From DASXUL01 sp036504855 (GTDB taxonomy: Bacteria > Armatimonadota > DTGP01 > JAKQQT01), in the NCBI GenBank assembly GCA_036504855.1, contig DASXUL010000165.1:1-13125 (forward strand): a stretch of 13,125 bases of DNA. The letters are read 5' to 3'. The notes beneath the pieces were generated by a model. The model had not been told where the DNA came from, did not search any database, and saw only the letters and a list, made by a program, of their open reading frames with translations. The translations under genes were made by a program, and so were the position numbers. Within the stretch, counting starts at the first letter, position 1; the number at the start of each line of letters is the position of its first letter. Below, one piece after another: positions 5,504 through 12,773 of this stretch.

Positions 5504-5533
5504 TTGACCTCCCGGCCGGCGGCGCGTTATTAT
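5504..5533 (+). promoter_or_regulatory. padR promoter
   Basis: TTGACC (5504-5509) and TATTAT (5528-5533) match the -35 and -10 consensus in five of six bases each with an 18-base spacer. Transcription would start near 5540, about 44 bases before the padR ATG. Confidence 0.7.
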
Positions 5534-5553
5534 AGGACGTATCCCATATAGGA
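5531..5553 (+). promoter_or_regulatory. Probable PadR operator with three half-sites
   Basis: TATAGGA (5531-5537), the inverted TCCCATA (5542-5548) and TATAGGA again (5547-5553) lie over the -10 box and the expected transcription start. The first two form a dyad with a 4-base spacer; the third repeats the first at a 16-base step. Autorepression by the PadR protein encoded just downstream is the natural reading. Confidence 0.6.
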
Positions 5554-5583
5554 CTGAGCACATACAGGCAAGAGGGGGTTGGC

Positions 5584-6147
5584 ATGTCACTGGAGCACGC
5601 GACGCTGGGGTTTCTGGAGTACCAGGCGATGTCCGGGTACGATCTCAAGGCGCTCTTCGACAAGACGGTGCGGCACTTCTGGACGGCGGACCAGAGCCAG
5701 ATCTACCGCACGCTGGCCCGCATCACCGAGCGCGGTTGGGCCACCGTGGAGGTCGTTCCGCAACCCGACCGGCCGGACCGCAAGGTCTATCACATCACGG
5801 AGCCGGGCCGCGCGGAACTCCACCGCTGGCTCACCGAGCCGCTTCTGAACCAGAACGTCCGCGCCGCCCGGCTGGTGCAGATCTTCTTCGCGGGCAACCT
5901 GACCGACGAAGAGGCGCTGCAAATGCTGCGCGCCATGGCCGACGACTACCGCGGCCGCCTGGAGGCGCTGCGCGTCCTCGCTGATACGGCGAACGAGCAT
6001 GATGCGCCCGCCGGCTCCACCGAACGGGACTGGTTCTTCTGGAACCTGCCCCTGGAGAACGGCATCCGGATCACCGGCGCGTTGCTGGAGTGGGTAGAGG
6101 GCGCTATCGAAAGGCTCGAACGAGGAGATTACCATGCAAGCTATTGA
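5584..6147 (+). CDS. PadR family transcriptional regulator
   Basis: A 187-aa PadR repressor. The N-terminal winged helix covers about residues 5-80: 'ATLGFLEYQAMSGYDLKALFDK', then 'FWTADQSQIYRTLARITERGWATVE' and the wing 'PDRPDRKVYHITEPGRAELHRWL'. The C-terminal half (about 90-180) has the helical dimerisation domain of the longer PadR proteins, ending 'NGIRITGALLEWVEGAIERLERG'. Translation starts at the ATG at 5584 behind AGAGGGGG. A strong promoter with overlapping half-sites lies upstream. The 3' end overlaps the next gene, a flavodoxin-SCP2 protein, by 14 bases, so the two are co-expressed and PadR probably controls that gene in response to a small aromatic or redox ligand, as known for the family; the ligand is unknown. 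Confidence 0.94.
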   Translation: MSLEHATLGFLEYQAMSGYDLKALFDKTVRHFWTADQSQIYRTLARITERGWATVEVVPQPDRPDRKVYHITEPGRAELHRWLTEPLLNQNVRAARLVQIFFAGNLTDEEALQMLRAMADDYRGRLEALRVLADTANEHDAPAGSTERDWFFWNLPLENGIRITGALLEWVEGAIERLERGDYHASY

Positions 6148-7267
6148 GAAGACGAAGGTATTCGTGGTGAACGGCAGCCCGGCCGGAGCGAAGGGCAACA
6201 CCGAGGTCCTCATCCAGGCCTTCCTCGAAGGGGCCCGCGAGGCGGGCGCCGAGAGCGAAGTGGCGTATCTGAACGAGAAGCGTATCGAGGCGTGCCGAGG
6301 GTGCTTCACTTGCTGGACCGGCACGCCCGGCGTCTGCATCCACGATGATGACATGCCGGCGCTGCTGGAGAAGCTGGGCGAGGCGGACGTTGTGGTTTAC
6401 GCCACGCCGCTGTACGTGTACACGGTGTCGGGCCTCATGAAGGACTTCATGGACCGGCACATCACGCGCGGGTATCCGGACATCGTGATTCGGAATGGCG
6501 TAAGCATGCACCCGCTTCGACACGATACTGGCCGCCGCCGGCGCGGCGTGGTGATCTCCAACTGCGGCTTTCCAGAGCAAAGCCACTTCTCCGGGCTGAA
6601 GGAGACGTTCCGCCGGATGTTCGCCGCCTCGGGCAGCGAGCCGCCGATGATCTGCTGCGCGGCCGGAGTGTTGTTGCGCAACGCCGAGTTGCAGAAGGGC
6701 GTCGCCTGGTATGTGGACGCCACGCGCTCCGCCGGCCGCGAGGTGATTGAAACCGGCCGCATCTCGCCGGAGACGCAGGCCAAGCTGGACACGCCGCTCA
6801 TCAGCGATCCTAACGTGTTGTCCGGCATCGCCAACGCGATCTGGCGGGACATGGGCGTGGCGGGGACGGCCGCGCAGACCGACGAAGAGCTGGCGCGCGT
6901 GGACGAAATCCCGGCCACGGCTAAGCCGCTTACGCTGCCGGTGGGACTGGAGACGGTCCGCATCCTCGTGGCGGCGATGCCGGCCGCCTTTGACGCCGAG
7001 GCGGCTGGCGACATGCACGCCGTCATCCAGTTCGTGGTGACGGACGAGCAGCCCGGCCGGTATTTCCTGCACATCGCGGATGGCCGGTGTACGGCCTACG
7101 AGGGGGTGCACCCGGCGCCCACCACAACCATTACCACCCCCGCCGCCGTGTGGCTGGGCGTGACCACCGGCTCGCTGGACAATGGCACGGCTGTTCTGTC
7201 TGGCCAGTACACGCCCTCGGGAGACCTTCGCCCCCTCCTGAAGATGGGGAAGATGTTCCCGCAGTAG
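6134..7267 (+). CDS. Flavodoxin-fold Fe-S-like flavoprotein with C-terminal SCP2 domain
   Basis: A 377-aa two-domain protein. Residues 8 to about 195 are an NADPH-dependent FMN reductase/iron-sulfur-flavoprotein-like domain: phosphate loop 'NGSPAGAKGNTEVLI' (13-27), four cysteines C54-x2-C57-x2-C60-x7-C68, then 'DDDMPALL' and 'YATPLYVYTVSGLMKDFMDR'. Iron-sulfur flavoproteins use a compact CX2CX2CX4-7C motif to bind a 4Fe-4S cluster, so a cluster is possible. Residues from about 265 to the end resemble the SCP2 sterol/lipid-carrier domain ('MHAVIQFVVTDEQPGRYFLHIADGRC', 'TTTITTPAAVWLGVTTGSLD', 'LSGQYTPSGDLRPLLKM'). GAGGAG precedes the ATG at 6134, which lies inside the end of padR. The fusion suggests redox chemistry on a hydrophobic ligand held by the SCP2 part; substrate unknown. 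Confidence 0.88.
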   Translation: MQAIEKTKVFVVNGSPAGAKGNTEVLIQAFLEGAREAGAESEVAYLNEKRIEACRGCFTCWTGTPGVCIHDDDMPALLEKLGEADVVVYATPLYVYTVSGLMKDFMDRHITRGYPDIVIRNGVSMHPLRHDTGRRRRGVVISNCGFPEQSHFSGLKETFRRMFAASGSEPPMICCAAGVLLRNAELQKGVAWYVDATRSAGREVIETGRISPETQAKLDTPLISDPNVLSGIANAIWRDMGVAGTAAQTDEELARVDEIPATAKPLTLPVGLETVRILVAAMPAAFDAEAAGDMHAVIQFVVTDEQPGRYFLHIADGRCTAYEGVHPAPTTTITTPAAVWLGVTTGSLDNGTAVLSGQYTPSGDLRPLLKMGKMFPQ

Positions 7268-7286
7268 GCGAGGGCAGGATAGGTTC

Positions 7287-7322
7287 CGAAAGCCCCGTCG
7301 ATTCCACTCGCTGGGGCTTTCG
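7287..7322. terminator. Hairpin terminator between convergent genes
   Basis: CGAAAGCCCC (7287-7296) and GGGGCTTTCG (7313-7322) make a perfect 10-bp stem with a 16-base loop, 20 bases after the flavoprotein stop. The arm ends in CTTTCG in both directions, so it could serve both this gene and the glycosyltransferase that converges from the other side. Confidence 0.7.
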
Positions 7323-7346
7323 TAACCCTGCGTCGCTCGCTCGAGT

Positions 7347-7393
7347 CGTAAGCGTGCATCAGGGTCCGGCGCGCGATAGCTCGGACGCTTACG
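7347..7393 (-). terminator. Possible second terminator hairpin for the glycosyltransferase gene
   Basis: CGTAAGCGT (7347-7355) and ACGCTTACG (7385-7393) form a 9-bp stem around a 29-base loop that can fold further (CCGGCGCG... region). The right arm contains the stop codon of the minus-strand glycosyltransferase. There is no U-tract, so function is uncertain. Confidence 0.35.
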
Positions 7394-8576
7394 CCAACTC
7401 CTTGTGGCCGGCTCCCAGCAGGGCGCGGTAGAGGGCGTCCGTGCGAGCGGCGGCAGTTCCGGAGCAGCGCGAGCGCGCGTCGGCGCTGGCAGCAGCCGCC
7501 ATGGCGGCACGGCGTTCCGCGTCTTCCACCAGGGTGAGCACGCCGCGGCGGAAGGCATCTGGGTCCAGCGCGCAAATCAGCCCGTCATGTCCGTCCACCA
7601 TCCCTTCGCGGGCGCTGAAGGAGTCCACGGCGACAACCGGCGTGCCGGCGGCCAGGGATTCGCCGATGGTGAGCGGGTTGACCTCCGTGATGGAGGCCAT
7701 GAGGAAGAGGTCCGCGGCGGCGTAGTAACGCGCGGTTTCGGCGTGCGGCAGCTTTCCGGTGAAGATGACTTTGTCTGCGAGCCCCATCTCCTGCACGCGC
7801 CGCTCCAACTCGGGGCGCAGCGGGCCGTCTCCCACCAACACGAGGCGCATGGGCGGGCCGTCGCGCAGAACCGGCGCCACCGACTCGAGCATGAACCCCA
7901 GGTTCTTTTCGGCGGCGATTCGGCTCACGCTCAGGAGGAAGGTCTCCTCCGGAGCAAGTCCCAGGGTCTCGCGGACGCCGTCGCCTCGCGCGTTGATGAA
8001 GTCTGTCAGGTCTACGTCGTTGGCGATCACCTGCACGGGCACGGCCACGCCATACTCTCGCAGCAGTTCCTCCATGCCGGCGGCCACCGTGGTTACGGCG
8101 TCGCACGTATTGCAGAACTCGCGGATGATCTGACGAACAATCCAGCGGCCCGGCTCATGCCAGGGTGTCCAGTAGTGGACGTACTGCTCGTACTGGGTGT
8201 GCACAGTGGCCACCAACGGGATGTTCTGGCGACGGGCGAGGGCTTTGGCCACCGTGCCCAGCAGGAATGGGTGCTGCGTGTGGGCGACGTCGTAGGGGCG
8301 TCCGGCGATCTCTTCGAAAGCCAGCGTGCTCAGAGGAAGGCTGATGGGGATCCAGCCTGGCAACGGGACGGTGACGCTGGGCAGGCGCACCACGCGCTTC
8401 TCGCGGGCCGGCTGATCGGGATGCGTGGGCGCAAACACATCCACGGTGTGCCCCATCTCCCGCAGGCCCTCGACCAGCGTGCGCGTGGCAACCGCCACGC
8501 CGCTGATGATGGGAGGGTACGCTTCGGTGAACATCGCTATGCGCAGCGGCTTCTGGTCTTGGTGTTGGTCCGGCAT
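7389..8576 (-). CDS. GT4 family glycosyltransferase
   Basis: A 395-aa cytoplasmic or membrane-associated retaining glycosyltransferase of family GT4, which moves a sugar from a nucleotide-sugar donor to a lipid or glycan. The acceptor-side N-terminal domain starts 'RIAMFTEAYPPIISGVAVATRTL' (12-34), with 'AHTQHPFLLG' at about 98-107. The donor side shows 'SVSRIAAEKNLGFML' (216-230), with Arg219 and Lys224 in the usual phosphate-contacting places, and the EX7E motif E298-x7-E306 in 'TEVNPLTIGESLAAGTPVVA'. The overall pattern recalls diacylglycerol glucosyltransferases, but the acceptor cannot be fixed. The ATG at 8576 has AGGG five bases upstream. It is a single gene, divergent from the H-X9-DG protein with 144 bases between; no glycan cluster surrounds it. 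Confidence 0.93.
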   Translation of the reverse strand: MPDQHQDQKPLRIAMFTEAYPPIISGVAVATRTLVEGLREMGHTVDVFAPTHPDQPAREKRVVRLPSVTVPLPGWIPISLPLSTLAFEEIAGRPYDVAHTQHPFLLGTVAKALARRQNIPLVATVHTQYEQYVHYWTPWHEPGRWIVRQIIREFCNTCDAVTTVAAGMEELLREYGVAVPVQVIANDVDLTDFINARGDGVRETLGLAPEETFLLSVSRIAAEKNLGFMLESVAPVLRDGPPMRLVLVGDGPLRPELERRVQEMGLADKVIFTGKLPHAETARYYAAADLFLMASITEVNPLTIGESLAAGTPVVAVDSFSAREGMVDGHDGLICALDPDAFRRGVLTLVEDAERRAAMAAAASADARSRCSGTAAARTDALYRALLGAGHKELA

Positions 8577-8720
8577 CTCATCCCTATGTTAGCCCGCGCC
8601 GGCAAGGATGCGCCTGTTGGGGCGGCTGTGCCAACGGCGCGAGCGCGTGGTAACCTTATCCCATGGGGTGAGGCCGCTCGTCAGAGTGGCGGGCCGCCAA
8701 GCCAGATCGGAGGCGCTCCG

Positions 8721-9860
8721 ATGATGTGCCAGTACTGCGGATCTCCCAACCTCGACGAGGCGCGCGCGTGCTCCATGTGCGGCGTACGCCTCCCCAGGCC
8801 CGCGTCTTCGCCCACCGGGCGCTCGTGGCTGGAGCGGTTCGTGGATTCCCCCTCGGCCCCGAGGGCGTTGATCTCCCTGATCCCCTGCGCGCTGGGCGGC
8901 TTGGAAATGGCGATATCGCTGGACCGCAACGCGGAGTTCCGGCTGATGGTTTCCGCGGCGGGAGCGGCCGCCCTTGGCGGCTTGCTGGCGGTCAGCGTGC
9001 TCGCCCGCCCGCGATATGCCGTGGAGCGCGCCTGGCCCCGTCTGATGGCCATCGCCGACCTGGCCGTGGCCGCGGCCATCCTCCTCGCGCCGGTTGTGTG
9101 GGGGGCCGCCCAGGTGGCCTCGGTGCCGCGACGCATGGCGGCGGAACCCATGGCCCTGAACAACGCGCGCCACCTCGCCTCGGCGATGCAGCAGTATTGC
9201 ACCGATTACGATGACCGGTACCCAGGCTGGATGACGGTGGACGGAAGACCCTACCACAATGTATGGGACCAGCAGCTTGCCAGCTACGTCAAGAACGATG
9301 ACAGCTTCCGCTCCGGCGCGGACGGCCCCGGCATCCGCTCACCCAGCCAGCCGGCCCCGCATCACCGCGTGCTGAACTTCGCCATCAACGGGCTTCTCAT
9401 CACGAAGCCTAAGGCGGAGTTCGACGGAAACGCGAACTGGGCCGGCGGCGCGGCGTCGGCCTCCATCAACGCGATGAGCAGCCCGACAACAACGATCATG
9501 CTCGCCGAGGTCGCCTCCGAGGCGCCCATGGGCGGGCCATATGCGAAGGTGGAAACGCCGGTCTCGCAGGCAGGCGGCCGCAGCCGCGCGTGGCGGAATG
9601 CGTTGAGCCAGTGGATCGACGCCGACCCGCGCGCCTGGGTCGAAACGAGAGGGCTGGCGCACAGCTACACCCGAAACTACTGGGACTCCCGGCGCGGAAT
9701 AGGGCGCGAACTCCACGCGGGCGGCGCGGTATACGTCTTCTGCGACGGCCACGTGCAGTACATGCACCTACGCGAGACGGTTAACGGCGGCCAGTTTGGC
9801 CGGGACCCACAGACCTATTGGTCGATTGCCAACGACGGCAACATGTGGCGGCCCCGATGA
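8721..9860 (+). CDS. Zinc ribbon, three-helix membrane protein with C-terminal H-X9-DG domain
   Basis: A 379-aa protein joining three parts. Residues 3-20 form a zinc ribbon, C3-x2-C6 ... C17-x2-C20. Three hydrophobic segments follow at about 47-66, 73-95 and 108-134. From 'ALNNARHLASAMQQYCTDYDDRYP' (about 145-168) onwards it resembles the body of DUF1559/prepilin-like proteins, ending in H332-x9-D342-G343 ('HAGGAVYVFCDG'). Those proteins normally begin with a type IV prepilin signal ('FTLIE' type); here that is absent and the third membrane helix takes its place. GGAGG lies seven bases before the ATG at 8721. The frame stays open far upstream to 7404, but that is antisense to the glycosyltransferase. 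Function is unknown: a membrane protein displaying a pseudopilin-like domain outside the cell is the likely topology. Confidence 0.85.
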   Translation: MMCQYCGSPNLDEARACSMCGVRLPRPASSPTGRSWLERFVDSPSAPRALISLIPCALGGLEMAISLDRNAEFRLMVSAAGAAALGGLLAVSVLARPRYAVERAWPRLMAIADLAVAAAILLAPVVWGAAQVASVPRRMAAEPMALNNARHLASAMQQYCTDYDDRYPGWMTVDGRPYHNVWDQQLASYVKNDDSFRSGADGPGIRSPSQPAPHHRVLNFAINGLLITKPKAEFDGNANWAGGAASASINAMSSPTTTIMLAEVASEAPMGGPYAKVETPVSQAGGRSRAWRNALSQWIDADPRAWVETRGLAHSYTRNYWDSRRGIGRELHAGGAVYVFCDGHVQYMHLRETVNGGQFGRDPQTYWSIANDGNMWRPR

Positions 9861-9864
9861 GGGC

Positions 9865-10001
9865 GATCGGGGTCTGGAACCCGGCCGGACCGGTCGGATT
9901 CCGGATTCCGGATTCCGACCATCCGGCGGCGCCGATCTCAATTGAGAGGACCTGTCGCGGGTCATTGGCGGAATCCGGACTCCGGAATCCGGACCCCGAT
10001 C
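9865..10001. repeat. Palindromic intergenic element (about 137 bp)
   Basis: The whole gap between the H-X9-DG gene and the next one is a large imperfect palindrome. The outer arms GATCGGGGTCTGG (9865-9877) and CCGGACCCCGATC (9989-10001) match in 12 of 13 pairs. The inner arms, ATTCCGG units at about 9898-9918 and their inverse at about 9968-9988, match over about 21 bases with one or two mismatches. A 20-base bulge (about 9878-9897) includes a small GGTCTGG/CCGGACC hairpin. The loop holds the perfect 12-bp palindrome TCTCAATTGAGA (9936-9947). This could be a REP/MITE-like dispersed element or a terminator structure. The outer right arm ends about 13 bases before the ATG at 10015. Confidence 0.65.
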
Positions 10002-10026
10002 TCTCTTCCTTACCATGAGGGCTTTC

Positions 10027-11169
10027 ATGAGCGATATAGAACCGAAGCGATTTACCTTGGATGGCGTCCCTTGGATGGGGGAGTTCAACGGCTCCTATCC
10101 GCCCGAAGAGACGATGTTTCCCGCATGCCTGCGCTGCCTTCTGGAGCATGCGGGCGACTACCGGTATGCGGGGCCCCCTGACGAGGAACACCGCTGGCAT
10201 CGCGGCTACGTGTATGCGATGGGCGCCTCCGGCGCGGCCTTCCGCCTCGTGTGGGAGGATGGCGCGTGGGACGCGTGCATCACCAGCACGTTCTTCATGG
10301 CGGACGATGCGCTGGCGCCCATCCGGCGGGCGTTTGCCGCCATTGGGTACGGTTTCGATGCCGCCTTCCGAACCGAGTTCGCGGAGCGGATCGGGCTCGA
10401 CGGGCCGGTGTGTGATGTCGAAGGGTGGTATCGCGGACGCATCGCCGCCGCGCTGAAGGCCGGGCATCCGGCCATCGGCATCGGGGTTGTCGGACCGCCG
10501 GAGGCCACGATCGTGAGCGGCTACGACGATGGCGGCGAGGTGTTGATCGGCTGGGACCACTTCCAGCACGACGCGGAGTTCGCCGCCGGCCTGGAGTTCG
10601 AGCCGAACGGCCAGTACCGCAAGCGCGATTGGTTCGCGGACTGCCACGGGCTGATCGCCGTCACCGGCCCCACGGCGCGGGCTGAACAGCGGGAGATCGA
10701 CCGTGGAGCGCTCTCGTGGGCGCTGGACGTGATGCGAACGCCCACCGCGCGGGGCCGCCATAGCGGGCACGCCGCCTACGTCGCCTGGGCGAAGGCGCTG
10801 ATGAACGATGAGAACTTCGCCGGCGACGACATCGCCATGTTGCGCGAGCGGTACCTGATGCATTTCCTGTCGGCGCTGGTGGTGGCGGAAGGGCGGCACT
10901 ACGGGAACTGTTTCCTGCGGAACATGGCCGAGCGCGCGCCCGAGGCCGCCGAACCGCTGTGCGCCGCGGCGCAGTGCTTCAGCGCCGAGCACGACCTGAT
11001 GTGGGCCGTCTGGGAGTTCGCCGGCGGCAACGGGTTTTCCGACGAGCACGCGCGCAAACTGGCGAACGGGATGGTCCGTCGCCGGATCACGCCGCTGATC
11101 GAGCTGGCCGCCGAGAAGGATGAGCAGGCCGCCGGCCATATCGACCGCGCCCTCGCCCTGATGGGCTGA
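10027..11169 (+). CDS. Conserved hypothetical protein, possible C39/BtrH-like fold
   Basis: A 380-aa soluble protein. I recognise the pattern from uncharacterised bacterial proteins sometimes annotated as BtrH-N-terminal-like or C39-like, but it has no established function. The N-terminal half has 'FPACLRCLLEHAGD' with C34 and C37, then 'AMGASGAAFRLVWEDGAWD' (64-82). Residues 148-180 give 'HPAIGIGVVGPPEATI...GYDDGGEVLIGWDHFQ', like the core strands of papain-like C39 domains, but where a catalytic His would precede 'GYDD' the sequence reads PPEATIVS; it may therefore not be an active peptidase. The C-terminal half is helical ('ALSWALDVMRTP', 'EHDLMWAVWEFAGG'). ATG at 10027 is preferred because GAGGG lies about five bases before it; ATG at 10015 has no such site. 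A GNAT gene follows after 29 bases, probably co-transcribed. Confidence 0.75.
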   Translation: MSDIEPKRFTLDGVPWMGEFNGSYPPEETMFPACLRCLLEHAGDYRYAGPPDEEHRWHRGYVYAMGASGAAFRLVWEDGAWDACITSTFFMADDALAPIRRAFAAIGYGFDAAFRTEFAERIGLDGPVCDVEGWYRGRIAAALKAGHPAIGIGVVGPPEATIVSGYDDGGEVLIGWDHFQHDAEFAAGLEFEPNGQYRKRDWFADCHGLIAVTGPTARAEQREIDRGALSWALDVMRTPTARGRHSGHAAYVAWAKALMNDENFAGDDIAMLRERYLMHFLSALVVAEGRHYGNCFLRNMAERAPEAAEPLCAAAQCFSAEHDLMWAVWEFAGGNGFSDEHARKLANGMVRRRITPLIELAAEKDEQAAGHIDRALALMG

Positions 11170-11198
11170 GCGCCCAGGGAGACGAGGACACGAACGCG

Positions 11199-11705
11199 AT
11201 GACGATACGCAGCGAGACCCCGGCGGAGTATGGCCGCATCCACGAGCTGGTGAAGGTCGCCTTCGAAACGGCGCAAGTGACGAACGGCAGGGAGCAGGAC
11301 TACGTTGACGAGTTGCGCGCGGGCGCCGGGTACATCCCGGAGCTGGCCCTCGTGGTTGAAGATGACGGCGACCTAATTGCGCACATCATGCTCACGAAGC
11401 GGGGCATCGACGACGGCGCGGCCGGGCGCGAGGTCCTCTATCTGGCGCCAGTGTCGGTCGCTCTGGAGCGGAGAGGCCAGGGCATCGGCTCCGCGCTCAT
11501 CCGGGAGGCGTTGCGGCGCGCCACGGAGGCGGGCCACGGCGCGGTGATCCTCGTGGGCAACCCGGACTACTACTGCCGCTTCGGCTTCGCGCCCTCGTCT
11601 CGGTTCGGCATTACGAACACGAACGACATCCCCGAGCAGTACGTGATGGCGCTGGAGCTACGCCCCAACGCGCTGCGGGGGATTCAGGGAACCGTGAGCT
11701 TCTGA
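11199..11705 (+). CDS. GNAT family N-acetyltransferase
   Basis: A 168-aa GNAT acetyltransferase that would transfer acetyl from acetyl-CoA to an unknown amine. Acetyl-CoA binding is shown by 'LAPVSVALERRGQGIGSALIREALRRA' with the R/QxxGxG/A motif 'RGQGIGS'. The start 'MTIRSETPAEYGRIHELVKVAF', the 'GHIMLTK'-like strand ('IAHIMLTKRGI') and 'ILVGNPDYYCRFGFAPSSRFGI' match the YhbS-like subgroup. GAGGA lies about eleven bases before the ATG at 11199, 29 bases after the preceding gene, so the pair likely forms an operon. It converges with the minus-strand membrane protein gene with an 18-base gap; GGGCAG/CTGCCC near 11713-11736 could make a weak shared terminator stem. Confidence 0.93.
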   Translation: MTIRSETPAEYGRIHELVKVAFETAQVTNGREQDYVDELRAGAGYIPELALVVEDDGDLIAHIMLTKRGIDDGAAGREVLYLAPVSVALERRGQGIGSALIREALRRATEAGHGAVILVGNPDYYCRFGFAPSSRFGITNTNDIPEQYVMALELRPNALRGIQGTVSF

Positions 11706-11723
11706 CTTCGCGGGGCAGGCGTC

Positions 11724-12722
11724 TCATCCGCTGCCCTTGCGGTAACGGGCCGGCTCTTTTGCGGGGTCGCGGCGCGTGGATTTCATGGTCTCGGCGAGGG
11801 CGTCCATGTAGCGGCCCTCGCGGAAGGCCATGGCGCGGGTGAAATCCTGCCACATGGCCTTCTCCTGCTGGCGGGTGGCCGGCGGGGCGAAGCCCAGCTT
11901 CGCGGCGAGGTCCGGGATGAAGGCGTCGAAGGCGGCCTTCACGGTTTCGCCCCACTGCAGGGCGGAGCCCCGGGCTAGGGCGCTGAACGCGGCGGCCGCA
12001 GCAATGAGGGCGATGGGCATCCATGGCGCGCGCCATGCGGAGGCGTGCCAGCCGCCGAAACGCCAGTGACAGAAGGCGATGTACTCGGCGAGCAGGACGA
12101 GGCTGGCGAACCAGAGGTTCAGCCAGAGGGCCATCTGGGATTTGGCGTCCTCAACCATATTGCGGAAGTCGGCGGGGACCACAGCCAGCAGGCGGGGCCA
12201 GCCCCGGATGGAGCCGAGGCCGTAGACGGCGGCCGGGTAATCCTCGAAGGCGCGGATGGAGTTTCCGAAGGCGGTGGGCAGCACCAGGTCGCGCCGGGTG
12301 GGGAAGCGCGTGGCGGCGATTTCCATAGCGCGGCGCATGCGTTCCTGAACGGCGGGCGGCGCGGAACGCCGGCCCTGCGCCGCGTACTCTGTCCCTGACG
12401 CATCCAACTCCGCCTGGGCCCGGTCGAACCGCCGCAACTCCAGCGGCAGCAGCCACGAGACCGGATTCCACGGGCCGCCGTAGCCCTCCAGCATACGGAT
12501 CAGAGGGCGGTTGAGCGCCAGGAGCAGCACGGCGGCCGCGGCGACGCCGATGGTGATCGCCTGCGCGCCGGAAAGCGTGGTCTCTTGCACCAACGCCCGG
12601 ATGCGCGCCATCAGCCCGAGTAGATCGAGGAGCGTCAGAGTGGCCCCCATCCAGAGCGTTGACGGCAGCAGGTAGGAGATCACGAACGCCCGGTCAAACA
12701 GCTTCGGCAACTCTCCGAACAA
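11724..12722 (-). CDS. Four-helix membrane protein of unknown function
   Basis: A 332-aa integral membrane protein that I cannot assign. Hydrophobic segments lie at about 16-37, 51-71, 199-219 and 233-250, giving two hairpin pairs around a central region of about 130 residues. That region holds the notable stretch 'LVLPTAFGNSIRAFEDYP' followed by 'VYGLGSIRGWPRLLAVVPAD' (about 146-184), which looks like a conserved motif block. The C-terminal 80 residues are charged and probably cytoplasmic ('RQQEKAMWQDFTRAMAFREGRYMDALAETM'). Translation starts at TTG (12722); the choice is supported by GAGGAGGGG ending about six bases upstream, one of the strongest ribosome-binding sites in the window. It stands alone on the minus strand, with repeat-rich DNA upstream. 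Confidence 0.82.
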   Translation of the reverse strand: MFGELPKLFDRAFVISYLLPSTLWMGATLTLLDLLGLMARIRALVQETTLSGAQAITIGVAAAAVLLLALNRPLIRMLEGYGGPWNPVSWLLPLELRRFDRAQAELDASGTEYAAQGRRSAPPAVQERMRRAMEIAATRFPTRRDLVLPTAFGNSIRAFEDYPAAVYGLGSIRGWPRLLAVVPADFRNMVEDAKSQMALWLNLWFASLVLLAEYIAFCHWRFGGWHASAWRAPWMPIALIAAAAAFSALARGSALQWGETVKAAFDAFIPDLAAKLGFAPPATRQQEKAMWQDFTRAMAFREGRYMDALAETMKSTRRDPAKEPARYRKGSG

Positions 12723-12773
12723 TCGAGGCCCCTCCTCTCATCCCGCTGAACGCTAAGCGCCAAGTTGGGGAAA

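Noticed and set aside
6104..7558. 484-residue minus-strand frame opposite the flavoprotein gene
   Set aside because: Low-complexity Arg/His/Gly translation typical of the antisense of GC-rich coding DNA; the plus strand has clear flavodoxin and SCP2 motifs.
7404..8720. Plus-strand reading frame that extends the H-X9-DG gene upstream to 818 residues
   Set aside because: It is antisense to a well-supported GT4 glycosyltransferase and has no family sequence; the ATG at 8721 has a GGAGG site and begins the zinc ribbon directly.
11713..11736. Terminator between the convergent GNAT and membrane-protein genes
   Set aside because: Only a 6-bp GGGCAG/CTGCCC stem inside coding sequence with no U-tract; too weak to list as a feature.
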